Assembly: GCA_029541985.1 (NCBI GenBank)
Contig: CP095414.1
Location: 620,001 to 684,000 of the forward strand
Length of the DNA: 64,000 bases
Origin: Bacteroidales bacterium F22
GTDB taxonomy: Bacteria > Bacteroidota > Bacteroidia > Bacteroidales > Bacteroidaceae
Direction of reading: 5' to 3'
Part shown: positions 28,824-42,853 of the stretch, piece after piece
Layout of the letters: the number at the start of each line of letters is the position of its first letter
Numbering within the stretch: the first letter of the stretch is position 1
The notes under the pieces: generated by a model
What the model was told of the DNA's origin: nothing
Database searches by the model: none
What the model saw: the letters and a program-made list of their open reading frames with translations, nothing else
Program-made: the position numbers and the translations under genes

Positions 28824-29900
28824 ATGAAAGCAAAACATACATATTGCGTAATCATGGCTGGGGGTATAGGCTCCCGTTTTTGGCCATTATCAAGAGTAGA
28901 GAAACCCAAACAATTTATCGATGCACTTGGCATCGGCAAAACATTTATCCAACTCACCTACGAACGCTTCAGTTCTTTCATTCCAGACGCCAATTTTCTT
29001 GTTTTGACAGGGACAGCCTATAAGGACTTGGTGCTAGAACAATTACCTATGTTGAAAGCCTCTCAGATACTCTGCGAGCCTATGCGCCGAAACACAGCTC
29101 CTTGCATTGCCTATGCGACATATAAACTACGTAGCATAGATCCCGAAGCTATGATGATTGTCTCTCCTAGCGACCAATACATAGGCGATAACGAAACCTT
29201 CGCATCAGTCATCAATGACTCATTGACATTCGCTTCACAACACGATACCCTGATGACAATAGGAATCACTCCCAATTACCCAGCGACTGGATATGGATAT
29301 ATACAGATGGGCGATAAGAAGAGCCAAACCTCTAGACGCGACATCTTCAAGGTAGCTGCCTTTACTGAAAAGCCAGAATTGGAGAAAGCCAAAGATTTTC
29401 TCAAGTCAGGTGACTTTGTTTGGAATTCGGGGATGTTTATCTGGAACATCAAAACAATCTGTAAGAACTTGACACAACATCTACCCGACATAGCCCAATT
29501 GTTCGATACAATTTCCGCATCATACAATACCCTAGAGGAACAAGAGGCAGTAAATTGTGCCTTTGAAGCTTCGCGCAGTATTTCGATTGATTATGGTGTC
29601 ATGGAACAAGCGACTGATGTATCCGTATGTCCTGCAGAGTTTGGGTGGAATGATTTAGGCTCATGGGGAGCACTCTATAACCAATTAGACAAAGACCCAA
29701 ACGGGAATGTCATCGCGGTGAAAGATATTCTCATCTCAGATAGCCATGACAGTTTAATCAAATCAACAAACACTGACAAGCGTCTGATAGTCGACGGGGT
29801 AGATGATCTACTCATTGTTGACACAGAAGATATACTCCTAATCTGTCCACGAAAAGACGAAAATAGAGTAAAAGAAGTGATCAGTAAAGCTGGAAAATAA
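28824..29900 (+). CDS. Mannose-1-phosphate guanylyltransferase
   Basis: A 358-residue nucleotidyltransferase that makes GDP-mannose from mannose-1-phosphate and GTP, feeding GDP-fucose and mannosylated surface glycans. The signature IMAGGIGSRFWPLSR near the N-terminus is the nucleotide-binding loop, with EKPKQF, EPMRRNTAP, VSPSDQ and TEKPELEKA following the mannose-type family. It lacks the C-terminal phosphomannose isomerase half of bifunctional enzymes. A TATATTTG element at 28744-28751 may be its -7 box. The DUF4153 gene follows by 7 bases, so they share a transcript. Confidence 0.94.
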   Translation: MKAKHTYCVIMAGGIGSRFWPLSRVEKPKQFIDALGIGKTFIQLTYERFSSFIPDANFLVLTGTAYKDLVLEQLPMLKASQILCEPMRRNTAPCIAYATYKLRSIDPEAMMIVSPSDQYIGDNETFASVINDSLTFASQHDTLMTIGITPNYPATGYGYIQMGDKKSQTSRRDIFKVAAFTEKPELEKAKDFLKSGDFVWNSGMFIWNIKTICKNLTQHLPDIAQLFDTISASYNTLEEQEAVNCAFEASRSISIDYGVMEQATDVSVCPAEFGWNDLGSWGALYNQLDKDPNGNVIAVKDILISDSHDSLIKSTNTDKRLIVDGVDDLLIVDTEDILLICPRKDENRVKEVISKAGK

Positions 29901-29907
29901 ACTTCAT

Positions 29908-31071
29908 ATGGAAACGAAAAGTTATTCTCAATTTTTGCAAGGGATTGTCAAGACGATGCGTAGTTATCTATGTGAACTCAGCCTCTGCCTGATTGCTTTT
30001 GTGGCAAATACAATCTTATTTAATCAAGTGCCCGAACAACCAGGTCACATTGCTTTGTCTACATTCTTTTCTATCGCTATTGTCTATTCTATGAACAAGT
30101 TATGTCATGGGATGAAACGCTGGATTTACTACAGTTCACCTCTAGTATGGATTGCATTTGTAAGTTCTGAGTATATCCAATTTGGAGAGACACAGGCAGT
30201 GCAGATGTTGATTAGTATCTTCATCGGATTCTCCTTATTCATAGTAGTAGCGAACAAAAAGAAAGAATCAGATTTTGCTCAATATCTAATTATATTCGTC
30301 TTTACCGTAGCCACTGCCTTGTTGATGACACTTATCTTTTTCATCCTCTTCAGTGTAGTAGACTATTCCACCCGTTTTGCATTGGACATCAATCACTTCG
30401 GAGAAAAAGACCTATTATATATAGGTATGTTTTCCAGCTATTTAGTTTTCCCTACACTTTTTGCCTACTTGCTCCATATACGCAAGAGATGGGAACTACG
30501 CAAAGAAGATATCCTATTAAATATCCTTGCGAATTACATCATATCACCCGGCACATTCCTCTTTACAGTCACATTTTTCCTATATGCCACACGCATCATT
30601 TGGACTAATCGTTTACCACAAGGGGAGATTGCCGTGCTCGCATTGGCTTATCTTACCATCACCCTTGTCGGTGAACTCCTCTCCCACTTCAGCAAAAATA
30701 GATTCTGGTCTTGGTTTTTCCATACCATCACGTTCTGGACTCTTCCAGCACTCGTCTTGCTATGGATAGCCACAATCGTACGGCTACGATATGGCTTCAC
30801 AGAAGCCAGAGGATACTTGGTACTTGTAACCATTTGGTATACACTCATCTTCGCTAGCAGGATGCTCCCTAGGATGCGTTTGGGATACCAAAAGATATTG
30901 CTCATCCTGATTCTCTTATTAGCAGCCACTACGTATCTTCCATTTATCAACTTTCACAAGATAGATGGTAGATTAACATCACAAAGGCTAGCCGACCCTG
31001 TAGCTAAAGTTCATACTGAGATACATAACATAGAACAAACAATGTACAGGACACGTCTATCTCTCAAATAA
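29908..31071 (+). CDS. DUF4153 family integral membrane protein
   Basis: A 387-residue polytopic membrane protein with about ten hydrophobic segments. The stretch IVRLRYGFTEARGYLVLVTIWY near residues 290-310 is typical of the DUF4153 family. No enzymatic motif is seen. It begins 7 bases after the guanylyltransferase gene, but that pairing alone does not show a role in glycan synthesis. Function unknown. Confidence 0.85.
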   Translation: METKSYSQFLQGIVKTMRSYLCELSLCLIAFVANTILFNQVPEQPGHIALSTFFSIAIVYSMNKLCHGMKRWIYYSSPLVWIAFVSSEYIQFGETQAVQMLISIFIGFSLFIVVANKKKESDFAQYLIIFVFTVATALLMTLIFFILFSVVDYSTRFALDINHFGEKDLLYIGMFSSYLVFPTLFAYLLHIRKRWELRKEDILLNILANYIISPGTFLFTVTFFLYATRIIWTNRLPQGEIAVLALAYLTITLVGELLSHFSKNRFWSWFFHTITFWTLPALVLLWIATIVRLRYGFTEARGYLVLVTIWYTLIFASRMLPRMRLGYQKILLILILLLAATTYLPFINFHKIDGRLTSQRLADPVAKVHTEIHNIEQTMYRTRLSLK

Positions 31072-31099
31072 ATAATTATAAAAAATGATTATATCTTCT

Positions 31100-31129
31100 C
31101 CCTCGATATCACTAAGTTGATATCGAGGG
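31100..31129 (+). terminator. Terminator-like hairpin after the DUF4153 gene
   Basis: Perfect 12-bp stem (CCCTCGATATCA / TGATATCGAGGG) with a 6-base loop, 28 bases after the stop. The T tract is weak. Confidence 0.65.
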
Positions 31130-31307
31130 ATTACTATTATAGAACCATTCAAACCCTAGCAAAGAGAGTTGTCATTCATCACACACATTAGCTTAGAACA
31201 AATAGAATGCTAGAGAATGACAAGATACCCCGACACATGCCAAGACACTCTCAGAACTGCCAAGCCACCCCTATATTGGACGTAATACCAGCCCCCTATA
31301 TATGACA

Positions 31308-31341
31308 AGAAGTCCCGAAGAACTTAATCTTCGGGACTTCT
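31308..31341 (-). terminator. Terminator of the rRNA operon
   Basis: Perfect 14-bp stem (AGAAGTCCCGAAGA / TCTTCGGGACTTCT) with a 6-base loop directly after 5S on the minus strand. Confidence 0.9.
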
Positions 31342-31348
31342 CTTAAAA

Positions 31349-31453
<105 letters not shown>

Positions 31454-31605
31454 TAAATTTCATAACTAGAAGCGGTATTCAAGAGCAGGACTCTTAGAAC
31501 TATCACCCATAAGGCAATAACAAATACATCACTATCCAGTAAAATAGACATACTGTACAAATCTTTTCCATCAATCTAGCGAATAATGTAGTTAACAAGA
31601 TAGGG

Positions 31606-34501
<2,896 letters not shown>

Positions 34502-34686
34502 CACTTACTGTATCTATAAAATAGATACGCTCGTTAAATATGTTACTTTACTAGATTATGATCAAATTGAATAAAGATATTGTAGTAAACTACAGCATCA
34601 AAATCAATTCTAACATAATAGAAAAAATTTGTTTGTACAATATGTCAAAGATCATATTACCGAATCTAAATAAAGACCGATAAGTG

Positions 34687-34760
34687 TGGAGAATAACGGA
34701 TTCGAACCGTTGACCCCCTGCGTGCAAGGCAGGTGCTCTAGCCAGCTGAGCTAATCCCCC
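34687..34760 (-). tRNA. tRNA-Ala (TGC)
   Basis: 74-base cloverleaf in the 16S-23S spacer: starts GGGGGATTAGCTCAGC, anticodon arm CCTGC-CTTGCAC-GCAGG with anticodon TGC, T arm GGTTCGAATCC. CCA is not encoded. Confidence 0.97.
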
Positions 34761-34816
34761 ATAAGAAATCTATAGAATGAAAGCATTATAGCTATAAATT
34801 CTATTCATTTACAAAG

Positions 34817-34890
34817 TAGTCCCACGCAGATTTGAACTGCGGACCTCTACATTATCAGTGTAGCGCTCTAACCAACTGAGCTATAGGACT
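34817..34890 (-). tRNA. tRNA-Ile (GAT)
   Basis: 74-base cloverleaf in the 16S-23S spacer, 5' of tRNA-Ala: starts AGTCCTATAGCTCAG, anticodon arm CTACA-CTGATAA-TGTAG with anticodon GAT, T arm AGTTCAAATCT. The usual Ile-Ala spacer pair. Confidence 0.97.
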
Positions 34891-35062
34891 GTCGTTCAAA
34901 AGATGCATATGCAGAACTGATTTACAAAAAAAACAGCTTCATACTTATCTCTCAATATATTTTATAAATAAACAACAAGATACAAAGGCTATACGAATGG
35001 AAAATACCATCTAAACCTTGTCGATTTCCACACCTTATAACGAAGATTAAGAATATCACTCC

Positions 35063-36592
<1,530 letters not shown>

Positions 36593-36915
36593 TAAAATAT
36601 TTTTACAGTGTTCATCACCTAATCATTAATGATTAAACAACGAAACTGAATGTTTCAATCTGTCTTAGGATATCCTTATATATCTGTTATTTGGTGTCGC
36701 TTATGAAACTTCCGAAGAAGTTATAAACTGAAAATTGACGGTTCAAATAATTATTTATTACCATTGAGAATCATTGGATAAATCCAATAACCTCGATAGC
36801 TCTTGTACTACTTGTTGTTTATGTAAATTCTTCAAAGAACACTTCTTTAGTTTGCTTTCACACTCAATAATTACTACTCGATAAAAAGCACTAATTATTT
36901 TTTGTAAAGCGTTTG

Positions 36916-36946
36916 CAAAGATAAAACCTTTATTCTAAACATCCAA
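36916..36946 (-). promoter_or_regulatory. rRNA promoter P2 (proximal)
   Basis: TATCTTTG on the minus strand (36923-36916) with TTGG (36946-36943) 19 bases upstream, matching the Bacteroidota primary sigma consensus at -7 and roughly at -33. It lies about 325 bases before the 16S 5' end. Confidence 0.65.
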
Positions 36947-37020
36947 GTAAATCGGATAAAATAATTTAAAACAATTTAAATGGTCATTCATTAAAAAAGT
37001 CTTATTCTTGATTGCGGATA

Positions 37021-37052
37021 CAAATGTAGACTTATTTCTTAAACCCTCCAAA
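37021..37052 (-). promoter_or_regulatory. rRNA promoter P1 (distal)
   Basis: TACATTTG on the minus strand (37028-37021) with TTTG (37052-37049) 20 bases upstream, a full match to the TTTG / TAnnTTTG consensus. It is 105 bases upstream of P2, giving tandem promoters as is common for rRNA operons. Confidence 0.7.
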
Positions 37053-37643
37053 TAATATCGGCATAAAAATCAAAAAAAAGTTGATTAGTGATTAAATAAA
37101 TCATTTTATGGGTAAATCAACCCAAGAAGGACAATATATAGCACACTAAGAAGCACTATCATATATCTCCTAAAAAGGAAAAATAACTGACACTTTGATT
37201 GATGAGCCACCCCATGATAGGTCATTTTCGGAACTCCTCGTAACGGTTACAGTTTAGCAAGAGATAGAAAACGAGAGAAGATAAGTTAAAAAACAATGAC
37301 ATAATGAATCTTTCACGGACTAATCCCCTGTCTTTACCCCAATAAATAGAGGGCTTAACCTGCGTTAAGGTGGGTGGTTACCCCAGTAACGACCTATCGT
37401 TACAAGTATTGATTAGCGATTTTAACACCAGCAAACTCACGAAACACAAAAACAGCAATCGACTACTTCATTTTAGCCACTACAAAGCCCTATATTCCCC
37501 TTTTTTTCACCATCATGATTTTTATCCTATTCAGCCCAAGTTATCGTTAAAATTAAAATGCCGATAGTGTATAATATAGAAAAATGACCTCTTGTATACA
37601 TTTTCGCTATTTTACTTACCTATAGTTCAGACATAAAAAGGAA
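37053..37643. other. Intergenic region between obg and the rRNA promoters
   Basis: About 590 bases with no convincing gene. A short frame at 37370-37567 lacks any recognisable family or start context. A small GTAACG/CGTTAC pair is present near 37386. No RNA or mobile element is recognised. Confidence 0.4.
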
Positions 37644-37678
37644 AGTGAGCTGCATCAATCTATTGAATGCAACTCACT
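37644..37678 (-). terminator. Terminator after obg
   Basis: AGTGAGCTGCAT pairs with ATGCAACTCACT (12 bp, one mismatch) around an 11-base loop. On the minus strand it is followed by TTCCTTTTTATG. Confidence 0.75.
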
Positions 37679-37735
37679 TCCCATATAATTAAGGTATAGT
37701 TTCTCTAAACTATATCACATCTTCTGAGTGACCAA

Positions 37736-38920
37736 TTAATTCTCGTATTCTATTTCAAAATCATCATCGAGGTCATCTAGATCAGAATCATCTGAACCGT
37801 CAATAGAGGTCTCTACCATAATCTCATCATTTTCGCCCTCATCTTTCAATTCTTTTTTCAAGATAACGAGGTCTTTTGCACGATGCACAAGGGTATCCTT
37901 GGTCGCACTATCATCGATACGGTTTGAATCGCGATTGAGTTCAGCCCACAAGATATCCTTCAGTTGTTGTATATTGTAATTGGTGACACTACTGATAAAG
38001 ATATGAGGGATGTTCTCAGGAAGGTCAGGCGTAATTTCGTCCATCAATTCTTGGTCGAGCATATCACTTTTGGTAATAGCTAGCACACGTTGCTTATCAA
38101 GCATCTCGGGATTGAACTGAGCCAACTCATTGAGTAGGATGTCATATTCTTTACGGATATCATCCGCATCAGCAGGAACCATAAATAGAAGCAATGAATT
38201 TCGCTCTATGTGACGCAAGAAGCGGAGTCCCAATCCCTTACCTTCACTAGCACCTTCTATGATTCCAGGGATATCTGCCATCACGAAGGATTGCCCATCT
38301 CTATATGAGACGATACCCAGATTCGGCTCCATAGTAGTAAATGGATAGTTGGCAATCTTGGGTTTTGCTGCACTTACGACAGAGAGAAGTGTCGATTTTC
38401 CTGCATTTGGAAAACCAACCAAACCGATATCAGCCAATAGTTTCAGTTCCATGATCACAGTTACCTCTTGCATAGGTTCTCCTGGTTGAGCGAAACGTGG
38501 GGCTTGTCTTGTAGCAGTCTTGAAATGGGTGTTTCCCTGACCACCACGACCACCTTTAAGTAAAATGACTTCTTGTCCATGCTCAGTCACATCACACAAG
38601 AATTCTCCAGTATCAGCATTATATACGACAGTTCCACAAGGGACTTCGATGATTTTATTTGCGCCATCTTTACCAAAAGACCGGCTACGACCACCAGATT
38701 CACCATGTCCCGCAAAGATATGACGGTCATAACGTAAGTGAAGTAGTGTCCAATAATTTCTATTTCCTTTTAAAATGATATGTCCTCCGCGACCACCGTC
38801 ACCTCCATCAGGACCACCAAAAGCAGCATATTTTTCACGTATCATGTGAGTGGATCCACGTCCACCTTTACCACTTCTACACAAAATTTTTACGTAATCT
38901 ACAAAATTTGATTCTGCCAT
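37736..38920 (-). CDS. obg: GTPase Obg/CgtA
   Basis: A 394-residue essential GTPase linked to 50S ribosome assembly and stress control. The N-terminal glycine-rich Obg fold (about 1-158: [29 protein letters not shown]) is followed by the G domain: GFPNAGKST (G1), [11 protein letters not shown] (G3) and ITKSD (G4, Thr in place of the usual Asn). After the G domain, instead of a full Obg C-terminal fold, there is a short acidic tail rich in Asp and Glu. It follows adk and hpt on the same strand, but a strong hairpin separates it from adk. Confidence 0.97.
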   Translation of the reverse strand: MAESNFVDYVKILCRSGKGGRGSTHMIREKYAAFGGPDGGDGGRGGHIILKGNRNYWTLLHLRYDRHIFAGHGESGGRSRSFGKDGANKIIEVPCGTVVYNADTGEFLCDVTEHGQEVILLKGGRGGQGNTHFKTATRQAPRFAQPGEPMQEVTVIMELKLLADIGLVGFPNAGKSTLLSVVSAAKPKIANYPFTTMEPNLGIVSYRDGQSFVMADIPGIIEGASEGKGLGLRFLRHIERNSLLLFMVPADADDIRKEYDILLNELAQFNPEMLDKQRVLAITKSDMLDQELMDEITPDLPENIPHIFISSVTNYNIQQLKDILWAELNRDSNRIDDSATKDTLVHRAKDLVILKKELKDEGENDEIMVETSIDGSDDSDLDDLDDDFEIEYEN

Positions 38921-38961
38921 AATATATTATATATGATATGAAAGCAATATGCATTCAACTC

Positions 38962-38969
38962 CAAAGATA
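38962..38969 (-). promoter_or_regulatory. Putative -7 element of obg
   Basis: TATCTTTG on the minus strand lies 42 bases before the obg start and just after the adk terminator. No TTTG was found at the right -33 distance. Confidence 0.4.
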
Positions 38970-39000
38970 ATCTTTTTATTCAAAAAAAGAGGGTAAAAAA

Positions 39001-39034
39001 GAGGAAGAACGAGTTTTGGCACTTGTTCTTCCTC
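39001..39034 (-). terminator. Terminator after adk
   Basis: 13-bp stem (GAGGAAGAACGAG / CTTGTTCTTCCTC, one G-T pair) with an 8-base loop. On the minus strand it is followed by six T. It separates hpt-adk from obg. Confidence 0.88.
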
Positions 39035-39051
39035 AAATAAGAGATATAAAG

Positions 39052-39080
39052 AACTTGTAATAAGAGTCTTATTACAAGTT
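39052..39080. repeat. Near-perfect palindrome over the adk stop codon
   Basis: AACTTGTAATAAGA and its exact complement TCTTATTACAAGTT flank a single base; the end of adk lies within it. It may add to termination or protect the mRNA 3' end. Confidence 0.6.
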
Positions 39081-39641
39081 ATCGATTGCCTTGAAAAGGT
39101 CAGCTGCTATAGTATCCATAGAGCCTAATCCGTTGATAGCTACAAAAAGATTTTCCTTTTTGTACCAATCAATAAGTGGAGCTGTTTGATTGTGATATAC
39201 TTTTAGACGTTTTGCTATTGTTTCAGCATTGTCATCAGCACGACCACTTTCTTCACCACGTTTGATGAGACGAGTCATCAACTCATCTTCAGGGACATCA
39301 AGATTCAACATGATTGAAACTTCTTGTCCACGTTCCTTAAGCATCACTTTCAAAGCCTCAGCTTGAGCGATTGTTCTAGGGAATCCGTCAAAAATAACCC
39401 CTTTACTATCTTTGAAACTATCAAATTTACTTGCCAAGATGTCAATCATCAATGAATCAGGAATCAATTGTCCTTGATTGATATACCCTTGAGCAGTTTC
39501 ACCTAGTTTCGTTCCTTTTTTAATTTCTCCACGGAGTACATCTCCTGTAGAGATGTGATTGATACCGTATTTAGCTACGATTTTTTCACTCTGTGTACCT
39601 TTGCCTGAGCCTGGAGCTCCAAAAATAATTACGTTCAACAT
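39072..39641 (-). CDS. adk: Adenylate kinase
   Basis: A 189-residue adenylate kinase, interconverting ATP plus AMP and two ADP. Starts with the P-loop GAPGSGKGTQ (about residues 8-17), followed by the AMP-binding region HISTGDVLRGEI, FDGFPRTIAQAEAL, and the LID-region arginines LIKRGEESGRADDN. The length corresponds to the short-LID form without a zinc-binding insertion. It lies 74 bases after hpt on the same strand and before a terminator, so hpt-adk may be a purine salvage/energy operon. Confidence 0.97.
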   Translation of the reverse strand: MLNVIIFGAPGSGKGTQSEKIVAKYGINHISTGDVLRGEIKKGTKLGETAQGYINQGQLIPDSLMIDILASKFDSFKDSKGVIFDGFPRTIAQAEALKVMLKERGQEVSIMLNLDVPEDELMTRLIKRGEESGRADDNAETIAKRLKVYHNQTAPLIDWYKKENLFVAINGLGSMDTIAADLFKAIDNL

Positions 39642-39715
39642 TGTTACAAATATATTTTTACCTTTAAAACAAATATTATTCCACTAAATAATAAGAAAGA
39701 TATCGAAACTGTTCA

Positions 39716-40252
39716 TTAATCAATGACAGTATAGATATCTTTATAATTTCTACCAAATCCATCATAATCAAGACCATATCCTACGATAAAATCATTAGGG
39801 ATACTCATTGCTACATATTCTAGATTTAAATCGACCTTCAATTTGTCTGGCTTAACTAATAAGGTAGCGATATGTACTTCTGCAGGATTACGGGTCGCAA
39901 TCTGATCTAACAAACGCTCCATAGTAAAACCGGTGTCTACTATATCCTCCACTACTACTACGGTACGGCCAGTCAAATCTTCATTGATTCCGATGACCTC
40001 TTTTACTACACCTGAAGAAGTTAATCCTTCATAAGAAGCTAACTTCACAAATGATATTTCGCATGGGATATTGATATTTTTCATCAAATCTGAAGCGAAC
40101 ATAAATGCTCCGTTGAGCACACTTAAAAAGATCGGATTCTTATCTTTTAAATCGCGATTGATTTCGTCAGCAACTCGTTTAACTTGTTTAAGGATATTCT
40201 CCTCAGGAATTGAAACAGTAAATTCTTTGTCCTTGATTTTAATCGTATTCAT
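39716..40252 (-). CDS. hpt: Hypoxanthine phosphoribosyltransferase
   Basis: A 178-residue purine salvage enzyme that couples hypoxanthine (and often guanine) to PRPP. The PRPP-binding motif VVVVEDIVDTGFTM is clear (about residues 94-107), along with SVLNGAFMFASDL (the PPi loop) and the C-terminal VGYGLDYDGFGRN. Length is typical. The upstream spacer to the divergent lytic transglycosylase gene is about 180 bases. Confidence 0.96.
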   Translation of the reverse strand: MNTIKIKDKEFTVSIPEENILKQVKRVADEINRDLKDKNPIFLSVLNGAFMFASDLMKNINIPCEISFVKLASYEGLTSSGVVKEVIGINEDLTGRTVVVVEDIVDTGFTMERLLDQIATRNPAEVHIATLLVKPDKLKVDLNLEYVAMSIPNDFIVGYGLDYDGFGRNYKDIYTVID

Positions 40253-40432
40253 CTTTGTCTTTTTTTATGAAGCTACAAAATTACTCTTTTTTCTAAAGTT
40301 ACTAGCATCTTATCGATATTTTATTTGCGAAAACAGCTATTTATGCCTATTTTTGGGAGGGTAATGATTAAGACTTTACAACCTACTCACCAATTGTTAT
40401 TAAAAATGCTCTCTAATAAACTTTATCAGACA

Positions 40433-41410
40433 ATGAAAACGTCCTCTACTCGCATCAAACTGACTCTTTTTTTTCTCAGTATATGGCTAACGAGCGGTTT
40501 TGCTTTGGCCAAACACCCTACTCACAATATCTCTTCTTTTCCTGGAGCTCAATCTCCAGCTAAGGTCGTATCGCCTAGTATACCTCAGAAGATTACTTTT
40601 TGTGATAGAGTCATCGATTTGACTCGTTTTGATGTACGTGAACGTATAGACCGGGAGCTCTTGGCTTTTAGTTATATGCACTCTTCGACTTTGCAAATCA
40701 TCAAACGGGCTAATAGGTATTTCCCTATCATCTTACCGATTCTCAGAGCGTATAACATTCCTGAAGATTTCATCTATTTGATGGTCATCGAGAGTAAGAT
40801 TGATGAAAAAGCAAAATCTCCTGCAGGAGCTTGTGGGCTGTGGCAGATAATGAAGTCAACGGGCAAAGATTATGGTTTGGAGATAAATCGGAATATAGAT
40901 GAACGATTCAACCTCGAAAAGGCTACGGAAGCAGCTTGTAAGTATCTAAGAGATTCTTATAAGCAAAATCATGATTGGTCGTTAGTGGCATTGGCTTATA
41001 ATGCTGGAAATGGACGTATTAATAGAGAACTAAAAAGTCAAGGGGTGAAAAATCCAGAGGACTTGTATCTCGTCTCTGAAACGTCGAGATATCTATTCCG
41101 GATATTGGCGTGTAAGATTTTGTTTACCGACCCAGCAAAGATGGGATTCCAAGTCAGAAACGTAGACTTGTATCCTCCATTGGCGTATGACGTCATAAAT
41201 TGGTCAAATACGATCCCTGATTTGGCTCTATGGGCTAAGCAACATGGGACGACTTATCGTTTGCTTAAATTGGCTAATCCATGGATGTTGGGCAGAGAAC
41301 TGCAAGATGCTTCTCATAAGGAATATCTAATCAAAATCATCAAGAAGGAGTCGTTGTTTTACGACCCTAATCAAACAAAAGCATACGATAAACAATGGAC
41401 GATTGATTAG
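40433..41410 (+). CDS. Exported lytic transglycosylase (SLT domain)
   Basis: A 325-residue peptidoglycan lytic transglycosylase of the MltD-like kind. The start is set at MKTSSTRIKLTLFF, which opens a signal peptide ending near residue 26; a longer frame beginning at TTG 40325 adds 36 non-coding-looking codons. The SLT domain covers about residues 110-230: catalytic Glu in MVIESKIDEKAKSPAGACGLWQIM, then ALAYNAGNGRINR. No LysM repeats are present, unlike full MltD. The S41 protease gene follows 40 bases downstream. Confidence 0.93.
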   Translation: MKTSSTRIKLTLFFLSIWLTSGFALAKHPTHNISSFPGAQSPAKVVSPSIPQKITFCDRVIDLTRFDVRERIDRELLAFSYMHSSTLQIIKRANRYFPIILPILRAYNIPEDFIYLMVIESKIDEKAKSPAGACGLWQIMKSTGKDYGLEINRNIDERFNLEKATEAACKYLRDSYKQNHDWSLVALAYNAGNGRINRELKSQGVKNPEDLYLVSETSRYLFRILACKILFTDPAKMGFQVRNVDLYPPLAYDVINWSNTIPDLALWAKQHGTTYRLLKLANPWMLGRELQDASHKEYLIKIIKKESLFYDPNQTKAYDKQWTID

Positions 41411-41450
41411 ATATGCTGTTTTTTCCACTCTTTTACTTATATTTGCAGTC

Positions 41451-42848
41451 ATGAAAAAGAGACCTTATATTTTTAATTTATTCTTCACGGTGCTGATCGT
41501 TATTAGCGCAGGATTGGTAGTATCTTCTTGTGGTGAAGACCGTACTCATGAGTTTGATGAACTTGTATCTCCTAACCCTTGGATTTACAAGATTATGACA
41601 GACAATTATCTTTATTATGAAGATATCGAACAACCGGAAGATGCTGATTATTTTAAGGATACTCCTGATTTCTTTTCGATGTTACTGTCTGATCAAGATG
41701 GAAAAAATGGGAGTCCGTTCTCTTACGTACAAGAAAACACAATAACCAAGGCAACTCAGTCGGATCTTTCTTATGGCTGGGAACTTAAATATATACGTAT
41801 GGATAGCGAAACGACAAATGTGGCTGTCCAAGTAGAATTTGTGTATCCTTCTTCTCCTGCTGCATTGGCGGGATTAAAACGGGGCGATATATTCATCAAA
41901 CGAGATGGGGTACAATATGATCAGAGTAATTATACTACTTTTGCTGCTGCAACAGAGGCAGCTACCTTGACCATGTTGGATGATTCTACGACGGTCTCGC
42001 TTCCTGCAGCAACGGATGCTTCGTATGACCCACTTGTTGCTCATACAATCATCGAACAAGATGGCGCCAAAGTTGGGTATATTTGCTATAGCAAATTTAT
42101 AGTCGATGCTGGCGATTCTTCTGATGAGTATATCAATAATCTGATCAATACGATAGGTGAGATGGCTGGTGAGCATATCTCTGATTTCATTTTGGATTTG
42201 AGGTTCAATCGCGGTGGAGATATCGTTGCAGCTCAAAAACTAAGTACAATCTTACTTCCTAAAGAAACATTGGGTAAAGAGTTGTTCCATTTACAATATA
42301 ATGGAAAGCAGGAAAGCAATACGACAGCATATCTCTCTGATGAGTCTTTCCTCAACGGTCAGAGTAATCTAGATTTAAGCCGCATCTACATCATCACTTC
42401 GGGCTATACGGCTTCGGCTTCGGAATTAGTTATCAATAGCATCATTCCTTACTTTGGTAGAAGCAATGTGATACTCGTCGGGCAGACTACTTTTGGCAAA
42501 CATGTGGTGATGGCGGGATATACTAATTCTGATTTCCCTAACTATACGTTTTGGCCTGTCGTCGCGGAAGTGTACAATGCCGAAGGGACTGCTGACTATG
42601 ACGACGGATTTGCACCTGATTATGATATTACTGCACCAGTGAGTAGTACGATGCAGGATCTTGGTTCAAGCCAAGAATGGTATGTAAAAAATGTCTTGAG
42701 CTTGATTAGTACAGGTGCTCTGATTGATTCGGATACGGATAGTTCGGATACTGAAGGTAATTTCAATCAACAGTATCAACGCGTGTATCCCAATCCTAAA
42801 AACCTCGAAGCACTTCCTCTTAAGGTCAAAATGGTGACTGCAAATTGA
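41451..42848 (+). CDS. S41 family peptidase, lipoprotein with PDZ domain
   Basis: A 465-residue C-terminal-processing-type protease. The start at MKKRPYIFN gives a lipoprotein signal with Cys27 (VVSSCGED); an upstream in-frame ATG at 41403 overlaps the transglycosylase gene end and is rejected. A PDZ-like segment (PSSPAALAGLKRGDIFIKRDG) lies near 130-155, and the protease domain near 205-430 has DLRFNRGGD, the serine motif TASASE (about 320-325) and the lysine in TTFGKH (Lys350), a Ser-Lys dyad arrangement. Substrates are unknown. It ends 5 bases from the convergent ispE. Confidence 0.92.
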   Translation: MKKRPYIFNLFFTVLIVISAGLVVSSCGEDRTHEFDELVSPNPWIYKIMTDNYLYYEDIEQPEDADYFKDTPDFFSMLLSDQDGKNGSPFSYVQENTITKATQSDLSYGWELKYIRMDSETTNVAVQVEFVYPSSPAALAGLKRGDIFIKRDGVQYDQSNYTTFAAATEAATLTMLDDSTTVSLPAATDASYDPLVAHTIIEQDGAKVGYICYSKFIVDAGDSSDEYINNLINTIGEMAGEHISDFILDLRFNRGGDIVAAQKLSTILLPKETLGKELFHLQYNGKQESNTTAYLSDESFLNGQSNLDLSRIYIITSGYTASASELVINSIIPYFGRSNVILVGQTTFGKHVVMAGYTNSDFPNYTFWPVVAEVYNAEGTADYDDGFAPDYDITAPVSSTMQDLGSSQEWYVKNVLSLISTGALIDSDTDSSDTEGNFNQQYQRVYPNPKNLEALPLKVKMVTAN

Positions 42849-42853
42849 CCTAT

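Noticed and set aside
37370..37567. 65-codon plus-strand frame upstream of obg
   Set aside because: No family, no start context, base composition like the noncoding region around it.
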